NCBI GenBank assembly: GCA_937927665.1
Contig: CALBRY010000177.1
Location: forward strand, 1-6,108
Length of the DNA: 6,108 nt
DNA from: an uncultured Chloroflexota bacterium
GTDB lineage: Bacteria > Chloroflexota > Anaerolineae > Aggregatilineales > Phototrophicaceae
Reading direction: 5' to 3'
Shown here: piece by piece, positions 1 through 5,215 of the stretch
Layout: each line of letters begins with the position of its first letter
How positions within the stretch are numbered: the stretch's first letter is position 1
The notes under the pieces: generated by a model
What the model saw: the letters and a program-made list of their open reading frames with translations, nothing else
Databases searched by the model: none
Told to the model about the DNA's origin: nothing
Program-made: the position numbers and the translations under genes

Positions 1-79
1 CAAACAACAGGAGAGACCCTCGGCGATAATCGGTGTCACCGGATGAACGCTGCTCTGCCAGCCAATCGTGTTTATGCAT
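1..79 (-). CDS. Possible 5' end of an unrecognised gene, cut by window edge
   Basis: An ATG at 77-79 (minus strand) opens a frame with no stop through base 1, giving 26 codons that begin MHKHDWLAEQ. A purine-rich GACGGGA stretch lies about 4 nt upstream and could serve as ribosome binding site. The WLAEQ piece is reminiscent of the first residues of some ECF sigma factors, but the residues that follow (RSSGDTDYRR) do not continue that pattern, so no function is assigned. It lies in the same direction as the oxidoreductase gene, about 160 bp downstream of its stop. A 26-codon open frame is short enough to arise by chance; only the sequence to the left of the window can decide. Confidence 0.25.
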   Translation of the reverse strand, partial: MHKHDWLAEQRSSGDTDYRRGSLLLF

Positions 80-191
80 AAGTTCCCGTCTCTTGTTGCA
101 GTCCGTCACTCTCATTGAGGTATGAAACCGCTGAGATGTGACAAAAACCGGAAGAACGCGTTCGTTAGGATTTGCTAGCAGCCGCGTGCAG

Positions 192-211
192 CGTTCAACA
201 GCGTTTGAACG
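192..211 (-). terminator. Hairpin after the oxidoreductase gene, possible weak terminator
   Basis: CGTTCAA (192-198) and TTGAACG (205-211) form a perfect 7-bp stem with a 6-nt loop, starting 27 nt beyond the stop codon of the oxidoreductase gene. No run of T follows on the minus strand, so it does not meet the rule for an intrinsic terminator. It could stabilise the 3' end of the mRNA or be chance. Apart from it, 80-237 shows nothing I can support. Confidence 0.25.
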
Positions 212-237
212 TCAATGCTTTTCGAATTATTTCTTCT

Positions 238-1221
238 TCAGTCGCCGGGGCTAAGCTGAATTACCAGCTTGCCCCGTGCATGACCCGCTTCCAGATATCG
301 CAGTGCCTCTGCCGTGTCCGCCAGCGGGTAACAGCGCTCGATGACAGGCTTCACCGCGCCGCGCTCGATCAATGCTGCCAGCGCGCGTAAGTCGGCGGAG
401 GTGGTTTTCGCCATCAGATTGCCCAACCGCTTGCCATCACGCTTCGGCATAAGCGGTGCACGCAGCATCGCCTCGAAGATTTGTGCGTCCGTCCCGCCAA
501 CCATCACATATCTACCACCCGGCTTGAGCGCGCGCGCATAATGCGCCAGTGAGTGATAGCCATTGATGCCGAGAATGACATCATACTGCCCGACACGCTC
601 CGTGAAATCTTCGCTGGCATAATCGATGACCTGTGCGGCACCCAGTTCCTTCAACAGCTCCAACTTGCTCGCGCTGGAGATGGCTGTCACATCCGCACCC
701 AACGCATGAGCGATTTGCACGGCAAATGTGCCGACACCACCCGACGCGCCGTTGATCGCCACGCGTTCGCCAGCGCGCACCTGTCCTTTATCGCGCAGTG
801 CTTGCAGCGCGGTGATCCCCGCCAACGGCACCGCCGCCGCTTCCTCAAAGCGAAGGGTGGAGGGCATCGGCGCAAGCACCGCCTGTGGCGCTGCGACGTA
901 TTCCGCAAAACCACCCATGCCGTCGTTTGAAAGATCACCGTAAACGAAGTCACCCGGTTTGAACTCCGTGACTCCGCTCCCGACCGCTTCCACACGTCCG
1001 GCGATGTCACTGCCGAGGATGGTATGCTTCGGTTTGAACATACCATAGCCTGTCAGCCGCACGATGAACGGCTGCCCGCGCAGCAAGCGGATATCAGCGC
1101 TGTTGACGGCGGCGGCGTGGATTTTCACCAGCACCTCCCCCTCCTTCGGGATCGGCTTGGGCATGTCGACAAGGCGCAGGCCATCCGGTGAGCCGTATTG
1201 GGTGTAAATCATCGCTTTCAT
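238..1221 (-). CDS. NAD(P)-dependent MDR oxidoreductase (zinc-free, quinone-reductase type)
   Basis: Medium-chain dehydrogenase/reductase that would use NAD(P)H to reduce a quinone, enone or similar carbonyl compound in the cytoplasm; the true substrate is unknown. The N-terminal GroES-like domain carries NSAD (about 40-43) and GSDIAGRVEAVGSG (70-83). The Rossmann domain carries GASGGVG (158-164), the dinucleotide-binding loop, and ends with the family-typical GHARGKLVI. The catalytic-zinc Cys and GHE motif of classical alcohol dehydrogenases are absent, which favours the quinone oxidoreductase branch. Start: an ATG exists at 1227, but AAGGA at 1229-1233 is 7 nt from the ATG at 1221 and only 1 nt from the other, and MKAMIYTQYG is the usual family beginning; this gives 327 aa. 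The gene follows the small membrane protein gene by 18 bp, so the two are probably co-transcribed. Full length; nothing looks broken. Confidence 0.9.
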   Translation of the reverse strand: MKAMIYTQYGSPDGLRLVDMPKPIPKEGEVLVKIHAAAVNSADIRLLRGQPFIVRLTGYGMFKPKHTILGSDIAGRVEAVGSGVTEFKPGDFVYGDLSNDGMGGFAEYVAAPQAVLAPMPSTLRFEEAAAVPLAGITALQALRDKGQVRAGERVAINGASGGVGTFAVQIAHALGADVTAISSASKLELLKELGAAQVIDYASEDFTERVGQYDVILGINGYHSLAHYARALKPGGRYVMVGGTDAQIFEAMLRAPLMPKRDGKRLGNLMAKTTSADLRALAALIERGAVKPVIERCYPLADTAEALRYLEAGHARGKLVIQLSPGD

Positions 1222-1239
1222 GTTCATTTCCTTGTTTCC

Positions 1240-1602
1240 CTATGACCAGTTCCACGCATAAAAGACCGTCACACCATTGAAGATCATGCTGACGATGAGC
1301 AAGAACTTGTCGTAGGCGGAGGGATAGCTTCCTAAACCAACGAGATTGAAAAGGCAGAATCCGACAGCAGCGATGATGTTTGCCCAGCGGTTGATCGGCT
1401 GTGGCAGTACCAGCGACATGAACACCATCAAAATGGGGATAAGCATGAGGACCGCCGCCCCCAGCCACATATGACTGCTGAACTGCTGCTTTTCAGCCAT
1501 GCGGGCAAAATCACCGCTGTAGATACGCAGCACATCGCCCAGCAAATAGATCAGCATCACCGTAACCCATATTCCTGACAGGATAATCCGTGTATCGAGC
1601 AT
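1240..1602 (-). CDS. Small four-TM membrane protein, DUF6326-like
   Basis: Hydrophobic protein of 120 aa with about four membrane helices (roughly 5-25, 45-67, 73-92, 97-117) and a short charged loop after the first one (RIYSGDFARM). The start ILSGIWVTVM followed by LLGDVLRIYSGDF resembles the uncharacterised DUF6326 family as I remember it; no biochemical function is known to me. Start: an upstream in-frame ATG at 1617 would add five residues (MGDTI), but GGGAG at 1611-1615 overlaps that codon and lies 8 nt before the ATG at 1602, so 1602 is preferred. It sits 18 bp ahead of the MDR oxidoreductase gene in the same direction and is probably its operon partner. No catalytic motif is visible; a membrane anchor or small-molecule channel role would be a guess. 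Confidence 0.75.
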   Translation of the reverse strand: MLDTRIILSGIWVTVMLIYLLGDVLRIYSGDFARMAEKQQFSSHMWLGAAVLMLIPILMVFMSLVLPQPINRWANIIAAVGFCLFNLVGLGSYPSAYDKFLLIVSMIFNGVTVFYAWNWS

Positions 1603-1637
1603 GATTGTGTCTCCCATTCTGAAAACGCGATTGGTTT

Positions 1638-1666
1638 GTTTAAGGGTTGTGTGTAGGTCGTGGCAA
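1638..1666 (-). promoter_or_regulatory. Weak candidate promoter for the DUF6326-like/MDR pair
   Basis: On the minus strand TTGCCA (1661-1666, five of six to consensus) is followed after 17 bp by TTAAAC (1638-1643, three of six). It would start transcription near 1631, about 28 nt before the preferred start codon at 1602. The -10 box is poor, so read-through from padR is an equally good explanation for expression. Confidence 0.22.
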
Positions 1667-1671
1667 GCCTG

Positions 1672-1688
1672 CCATCCTAAGCGGATGG
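1672..1688 (-). other. Hairpin in the gap after the HAAS gene
   Basis: CCATCC (1672-1677) and GGATGG (1683-1688) make a 6-bp stem with a 5-nt loop, about 62 nt past the HAAS gene stop. A second small arm pair, GGCA/TGCC (1662-1673), overlaps it. No T run follows on the minus strand, so it is not a standard intrinsic terminator; it may affect read-through between the two gene pairs. Confidence 0.3.
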
Positions 1689-1730
1689 GGCAAACCCTGT
1701 GCGTGATTCAGTTGTCTCGTGTGTGTGGTA

Positions 1731-1745
1731 ACTGTGCGATGTTCT
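1731..1745. repeat. 15-bp copy of a padR promoter segment
   Basis: ACTGTGCGATGTTCT here is identical to 3076-3090 in the padR leader, in the same orientation. It contains ACTGT, most of one half (TACTGT) of the padR palindromes, with A in place of T at the first half-site base. It lies just past the HAAS gene stop, upstream of the DUF6326-like/MDR pair. It could be a degenerate PadR site or the scar of a short duplication. Confidence 0.5.
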
Positions 1746-1750
1746 GCGGG

Positions 1751-2716
1751 CTAGGCGTTTGCCCCCTGCCGCTGCTGCCACAAGCGGATGAGCTTACCCC
1801 CGTTGGATATCACCATAATGATGACGTTGAAGAGCGTGATGATCGAGGCTAGCTGATTAAGGGGCAGATTCTCGCTCAACTCCGGCAGTGCCTGTATCAC
1901 CCGATCCAGCACAGGAGTGAGCAGCACAAAGTAGATACCAACAGCGCCCACAAGATCGAGCATTGTCTGCGCCAGCCATGTTTCCAGTGTCCAGCGACGT
2001 CGAAGGAGCACCCACAGGTTAAGAAAGACCGCAGCGAACGTCGTGAACAGCAGTACGACCATCCAGCCCATTGGCACAGGCAGCACTTCACCCGGATCAC
2101 TCAGGTTGAAACTCAGCGTCAGCCCGCCCACCTGCAAAAAATAGAGGATGGCAATGCCGATTAGTGTACCGATAGCCATGCCCACGCCGGACTCCAAGCG
2201 ATTCACAGCCTCGGGAGCATTCACAGCGGGCAATTCCAGCGGGTCGAACTCGGTCTTCGCTGTCGCTCGGACTTCCTCACCGGAATGCTGCAAAATTGCG
2301 AAGAAAATCACTACAACAGCGACAAAGATGAGCGCCGCCTGAATCGCGGTAAACATCGAATCGACCGTCAGCCTAACCCAGTCGCTGTCTTCCGGCGAAA
2401 GCGCTGCACCGACGATATTGGCGATGACCACCACTGTCGGAACGAGCGGCAGTCCAAAACGGAGTACTGTCATCATGAACGGATACAACTCCGGTCCGAC
2501 AAGGTACTGCTCACCGCTGTATGATGCCGCCATCGTGTGCGGATCGCCCAGCTGCTTCAGCACGGCGGCAATGTCTGCCTGTGTAGGAGAGTCACCGTAG
2601 CGATCTTCAAGCTGATCTTGAATCTGCGAGCGCAGTTCCGCTTCGATTTCCTTGCGCTCTTTTGGGCGCACGTACAATCCCACCTGGTAAACATAACGGT
2701 CGATCAACTCACTCAT
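1751..2716 (-). CDS. HAAS-domain membrane protein, partner of PadR
   Basis: Membrane protein of 321 aa. Residues 1-65 form a HAAS-type helical domain (DRYVYQVGLYVRP, then KEIEAELRSQIQDQLEDR, then VLKQLGDP), the short cytoplasmic domain often found in proteins encoded beside PadR regulators. The rest has about six membrane helices (roughly 84-105, 122-142, 176-196, 217-238, 252-270, 286-305), with a charged loop at 143-175 and a WVLLRRRWTLETW stretch near 235-247. I see no transporter, kinase or protease motif, so the function of the membrane part is unknown. Its ATG overlaps the padR stop by 8 nt (ATGAGTGA), with GGGGAG at 2721-2726 as ribosome binding site. Translational coupling and shared control from the padR promoter follow from this. 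In other bacteria such pairs respond to membrane or envelope stress; that is analogy only. Confidence 0.85.
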   Translation of the reverse strand: MSELIDRYVYQVGLYVRPKERKEIEAELRSQIQDQLEDRYGDSPTQADIAAVLKQLGDPHTMAASYSGEQYLVGPELYPFMMTVLRFGLPLVPTVVVIANIVGAALSPEDSDWVRLTVDSMFTAIQAALIFVAVVVIFFAILQHSGEEVRATAKTEFDPLELPAVNAPEAVNRLESGVGMAIGTLIGIAILYFLQVGGLTLSFNLSDPGEVLPVPMGWMVVLLFTTFAAVFLNLWVLLRRRWTLETWLAQTMLDLVGAVGIYFVLLTPVLDRVIQALPELSENLPLNQLASIITLFNVIIMVISNGGKLIRLWQQRQGANA

Positions 2717-3056
2717 GATGCTCCCCTTCCAATATCCTCCTCATCACCGTCACAGTCTCCTGCCATTCCGCCCGCATCGCCGTCAGCACAGCTTGTCCGT
2801 CGACGCTGATTCGGTAATACTTGCGCGGGCGAGATTCAGTCGTGTCCCACTCACTCTGCAACAGCCCCTGTTTTTCCAACCGCCGCAGCAGCGGATAAAG
2901 CGTGCCTTCTTCGATGTCCAACCCCAACACGCTAAGCCTCTGAATGAGGTTATAGCCGTAGCCAGCGCTGCCCATCAGGCTCAACACCGCCAAGACGACG
3001 ATACCCCGTCGCAGCTCCAGGCGAAGTTGTTCAACGTGTTCACCTGTATCCGTCAT
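2709..3056 (-). CDS. PadR-family transcriptional repressor
   Basis: DNA-binding regulator of 115 aa, the usual size of short PadR proteins (subfamily 2: winged helix plus one C-terminal dimerisation helix). The winged helix runs over about 15-90: LRRGIVVLAVLSLM (helix 1), GYGYNLIQRLS (33-42), EEGTLYPLLRRLEKQGLL (49-66, recognition helix region, the most conserved PadR signature) and the wing SRPRKYYRIS (75-84). The C-terminal helix (about 86-111) carries AEWQETVTVMRRIL. ATG at 3054-3056 is preceded by GAGG about 10 nt upstream. It is the first gene of an operon with the HAAS membrane protein gene. Two 19-bp palindromes on its own promoter point to autorepression, probably lifted by a ligand. 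The ligand cannot be read from the sequence. Confidence 0.93.
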   Translation of the reverse strand: MTDTGEHVEQLRLELRRGIVVLAVLSLMGSAGYGYNLIQRLSVLGLDIEEGTLYPLLRRLEKQGLLQSEWDTTESRPRKYYRISVDGQAVLTAMRAEWQETVTVMRRILEGEHHE

Positions 3057-3074
3057 AACCTGTGCGCCTCACGA

Positions 3075-3090
3075 TACTGTGCGATGTTCT
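3075..3090. repeat. Third TACTGT half-site and 15-bp repeat in the padR leader
   Basis: TACTGT at 3075-3080 is an exact operator half, but the partner half after 7 bp reads TCTTTA, only three of six to ACAGTA. It falls inside the expected 5' untranslated region of padR. Bases 3076-3090 recur exactly at 1731-1745. It may be a weak third PadR site. Confidence 0.4.
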
Positions 3091-3091
3091 T

Positions 3092-3110
3092 TACTGTGCA
3101 TCACACAGTA
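3092..3110. promoter_or_regulatory. PadR operator 1 (19-bp palindrome over the transcription start)
   Basis: TACTGTG (3092-3098) and CACAGTA (3104-3110) are perfect inverted arms around a 5-bp centre, i.e. TACTGT-N7-ACAGTA. It covers the expected padR start point (about 3106). Centre to centre it is 25 bp from operator 2. Assignment to PadR rests on position and repetition, not on binding data. Confidence 0.8.
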
Positions 3111-3112
3111 TC

Positions 3113-3142
3113 AATATACTGTACGACGCACAGTATTGTCAA
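3113..3142 (-). promoter_or_regulatory. padR operon promoter
   Basis: On the minus strand TTGACA (3137-3142, perfect -35) is followed after 18 bp by TATATT (3113-3118, -10). The predicted transcription start is near 3106, leaving a leader of about 50 nt before the padR ATG. The spacer is almost wholly occupied by operator 2, so a bound repressor would block RNA polymerase. Confidence 0.8.
3117..3135. promoter_or_regulatory. PadR operator 2 (19-bp palindrome between -35 and -10)
   Basis: TACTGT (3117-3122) and ACAGTA (3130-3135) are perfect inverted arms with a 7-bp centre, the same geometry as operator 1; with flanking bases the arms extend to ATACTGT/ACAGTAT. It fills the spacer of the padR promoter. 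Confidence 0.82.
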
Positions 3143-3229
3143 GTAGGCAATCGATCGGCTTTGTGGCTACAGCCATTTTGCGCGCCCCAACAGCGAAGTT
3201 TATACACGGATATAAAATTGCTCAATATA

Positions 3230-3238
3230 TGTTATAAT
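3230..3238 (+). promoter_or_regulatory. Extended -10 promoter facing the surface-protein relic
   Basis: TGTTATAAT is a TGn-extended perfect -10 box (TATAAT at 3233-3238) within an AT-rich stretch. No good -35 is present at 17-18 bp, which extended -10 promoters can tolerate. It points into the plus-strand relic, with a start near 3245 and a leader of about 80 nt. The rest of 3151-3323 holds only this promoter and the leader. Confidence 0.5.
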
Positions 3239-3284
3239 CATTCTTGATAAGAACTTCGTACTCTTCTTGCCGCACATCGTACCG

Positions 3285-3317
3285 CTCCGGTATGAAGCTG
3301 CTTCGCTACCTCCGGAG
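3285..3317 (+). other. Leader inverted repeat covering a ribosome binding site
   Basis: CTCCGG (3285-3290) can pair with CCGGAG (3312-3317), and the second arm contains the GGAG ribosome binding site 6 nt before the ATG at 3324. Inside the loop, GAAG and CTTC (3294-3304) are also inverted. Because the downstream gene is broken, this is at most a leftover of former control. Confidence 0.3.
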
Positions 3318-3323
3318 ATACAC

Positions 3324-3636
3324 ATGCGTCATATTCACGCAAGGAGAATCGCTTCTAAGCGATGGGCGCGCATGGGATTATTCGTCACGCTAGTCATCGG
3401 TCTTCTTATCTCCGCCGGGGTGAGTTTAGACGGGATGCCCGCCGAGGGCGGAGCTACCGGCGATTACACGCTGGTGCTGGACGCGCCACCGTGAATGTGA
3501 CCACCGATGTCCGAACGCCCTGACTTTCAATAGTGACAATTGGGATATGCCGCAGTCCGTGACCGTCACCGCGGAGGATGACTTCGTTGATGAAGCGCCT
3601 CCGCACCCATGCATCATCACAACTAGCTTGAAATAG
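3324..3636 (+). pseudogene. Remnant of a secreted Calx-beta-like repeat surface protein, frameshifted
   Basis: ATG 3324 has a good ribosome binding site (GGAG, 6 nt spacer) and begins a signal-peptide-like N-terminus: positive MRHIHARRIASKRWAR, then the hydrophobic run MGLFVTLVIGLLISAGVS. The chain enters a repeat resembling Calx-beta-type domains of bacterial surface proteins (AEGGATGDYTLVLDAPP) and stops at 3492-3494. The same domain goes on in a second frame from 3491 (VNVTTDVRTP) and in a third from 3520 (LTFNSDNWDMPQSVTVTAED, then DFVDEAPPHP), ending at TAG 3634-3636. The order of the pieces matches one continuous repeat, so two small indels have broken it. Intact relatives are usually large, with many such repeats; here one repeat sits right behind the signal peptide, suggesting an earlier internal or 3' deletion. 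A short protein of 56 aa could still be made and exported. Domain naming is from memory of the motif, not a search. Confidence 0.6.
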
Positions 3637-3678
3637 AACAGTTCAAACAAGCGGTCAAAAGCTTCTGCTTCGAAACGG

Positions 3679-3821
3679 TCAATTGTGCTGAGGATAGAAA
3701 CCATCGAGTGCCAGTCGCTTGAGCAAGTGTTGAATCGACTCCGCGATATTCAACCAACTGCCGCATCCGTACGTTCTTCTTCGGTCAGCGGTCGAAATAG
3801 GTCTTTTTTCTGACAAGCCAT
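3679..3821 (-). pseudogene. IS630-type transposase relic, N-terminal tip joined to C-terminal motif
   Basis: ATG at 3819-3821 begins MACQKKDLFRPLTEEERTD, typical of the N-terminal end of IS630-like transposases. At about 3765 the match to that family jumps to another frame, reading GSWLNIAESIQHLLKRLALD and GFYPQHN before a stop at 3679-3681. The SWLN.AESIQ..L motif belongs near the end of these transposases, close to the last catalytic acidic residue (the E of AES). Most of the protein, including the earlier catalytic aspartates, is missing between the two pieces. The relic is therefore inactive. It is on the minus strand downstream of the MATE gene. I could not find matching terminal inverted repeats or a TA duplication with confidence. 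Bases 3637-3678 and 3822-3859 hold nothing else I can name and may include the element's worn ends. Confidence 0.55.
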
Positions 3822-3859
3822 GGATTCACCCGAATTGTGTCGTTATGCCAAGTGACTCA

Positions 3860-5215
3860 CTAGTAGGCGAGCTGCTCCATAACAGCAATTTTCGCCCGGT
3901 GTCTCCGCAGCATCAGCAGGGAAACGGTGCAGAGAATGAACTCCGAAATCGCTTCTGATACCCAAATCCCTGTTAAGGAGAACTGGTTGGAAGCGATCAG
4001 CAGGACAGGCAGCTTGACGAGAATAATGCCCCCGAGGGTGATCATAAGCGCTTCCTTTGCCCTACCGGTGGATTGGAAATAGGCAGCGATCATCACCGAT
4101 ATGCCGCCGAGCGGACAGGCGAGCGCGAGTAATCTCAGGGCGGTCTGACCTTCTGCGAGAATCATCGGCTCTTTTGAAAGGAACCCGATCAGGGTTGCCG
4201 GAATGAGCAGACAAAGGCTGAAAACAAACAGCCCATAGATTACAGATGAACCGAGCGAGTAGGTCATGGTCTTTCGAACCCGGTCAAACTTCCTCTGACC
4301 GAAGTTGTACCCCACGATAGGCTGCATCCCCTGAATTATCCCGGTCTGCGGGGTGTTCAAGCTGGAATAGAGCCGGTTGACAATCGCAAACACACCGAGC
4401 GCGCTGTCTCCCCCGATCAACTTCAGCAGGTTATTGGTGACGATGACAACCAAGCTGGCGCTGACGCTTTTCATAAAGGAGGGGAATCCGATGATCATGA
4501 CCTCGGCAATGATCATCCGATCCGGTTTGAAATGAGCCGCTTTGAGTGTGTAAGAGCGGTTTTTTCTGAAAAAGAAGAAATAGATACTCATGCCAGCCGA
4601 CAGCGCCTGTCCCGCGACCGTCGCCAGCGCCGCCCCGGACGCCCCCATGTGCAGAACGATGATGAACAGCCAACATAAGACAATGTTCGCACTCACGGGG
4701 ATGATCCACATTGCTGTTGAGTAGCGAATATTGCCATCTGCTCTGACAATCGCTGAAAAACCAGTGCTGGTGATCGCGCCGAGGAAGATAATTCGCCCAT
4801 ATTCGATGGCGTAGGGAGCAACGCTGTCCGTCGCCCCCAGCAGATAAACAATCGGCTGGATGAAAATGACACCAACCACGGTAATCACCAGTGCAGCCGC
4901 CCAGAAGATCAGGAAGGTATTGGCAACTGTTCGGGACGCTTTCTCCGATTTGCCCTCTCCGAGTGCCCGCGAAACCACGGACGCACCACCCGCGCCAACA
5001 GTGGTCGTAACGCCACCGAGCGCCATGAGAATCGGAGCGGTGACCGATGCCCCGGCAGCCGCCAGCGAATTGATCCCTACCGAAAGGAAGTAAGTGTCTG
5101 TGACGCTGTAAATGGCGTAGACCAAGAGTGAAAGCGTCGTCTGGGAAGAAATTTCCAGCAGGAGTCTGCCGATCTTCTCAGTCCCCAAACGTTCGGCATT
5201 TGATGAGCGAGACAT
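3860..5215 (-). CDS. MATE family multidrug efflux transporter
   Basis: Inner-membrane antiporter of 451 aa, the normal MATE length, expected to export cationic drugs or metabolites in exchange for Na+ or H+. About twelve hydrophobic segments are visible in two halves. Family-typical stretches are VGAGGASVVSRALGEGK (73-89), RADGNIRYSTAMW (158-170), QGMQPIVGYNFGQRKF (295-310, the counterpart in the second half), YFQSTGRAKEAL (379-390) and GIWVSEAISEF (416-426); the overall look is of the MepA-like branch. Start: the frame is open further up to an ATG at 5350, but the ATG at 5213-5215 has AGGAG 5 nt upstream, makes a TGATG overlap with the preceding stop, and yields the expected N-terminus MSRSSNAERLGTEKIGRLLL. 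The extra 45 residues would only be antisense to the end of the phosphotransferase reading and carry no MATE similarity. It is translationally coupled to the upstream phosphotransferase gene. No intrinsic terminator was seen after its stop. Confidence 0.92.
   Translation of the reverse strand: MSRSSNAERLGTEKIGRLLLEISSQTTLSLLVYAIYSVTDTYFLSVGINSLAAAGASVTAPILMALGGVTTTVGAGGASVVSRALGEGKSEKASRTVANTFLIFWAAALVITVVGVIFIQPIVYLLGATDSVAPYAIEYGRIIFLGAITSTGFSAIVRADGNIRYSTAMWIIPVSANIVLCWLFIIVLHMGASGAALATVAGQALSAGMSIYFFFFRKNRSYTLKAAHFKPDRMIIAEVMIIGFPSFMKSVSASLVVIVTNNLLKLIGGDSALGVFAIVNRLYSSLNTPQTGIIQGMQPIVGYNFGQRKFDRVRKTMTYSLGSSVIYGLFVFSLCLLIPATLIGFLSKEPMILAEGQTALRLLALACPLGGISVMIAAYFQSTGRAKEALMITLGGIILVKLPVLLIASNQFSLTGIWVSEAISEFILCTVSLLMLRRHRAKIAVMEQLAY

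Noticed and set aside
1..79. ECF sigma factor identity for the left-edge frame
   Set aside because: Only WLAEQ fits; the following residues do not match the expected region 2 sequence, so no name is given.
116..144. Promoter for the left-edge frame (TTGTCA with a downstream TACCTC)
   Set aside because: The -10 box matches consensus at only two of six bases, so it is not supported.
553..930. Plus-strand open frame of 125 codons inside the oxidoreductase gene
   Set aside because: It is antisense to well-conserved MDR coding sequence, has no ribosome binding site of note and its product resembles no family I know.
1662..1688. Intrinsic terminator between the HAAS gene and the DUF6326-like gene
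   Set aside because: Hairpins are present but stems are short (4-6 bp) and no T run follows on the transcribed strand.
2715..3146. Plus-strand open frame of 143 codons across padR and its promoter
   Set aside because: It is antisense to padR, and runs through the padR operators and promoter; composition follows from the padR codons.
3426..3704. Minus-strand open frame of 92 codons over the two relics
   Set aside because: It is antisense to the Calx-beta-like repeat for much of its length and is out of frame with the transposase C-terminal motif; the relic readings explain the same DNA better.
3851..3861. Palindrome AGTGACTCACT at the end of the MATE gene as terminator
   Set aside because: There is only one base between the arms, so no stable RNA hairpin forms, and no T run follows.
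3628..3862. Terminal inverted repeats bounding the transposase relic
   Set aside because: ACTAG occurs near both sides, but the match ends after five bases, which is no more than chance.
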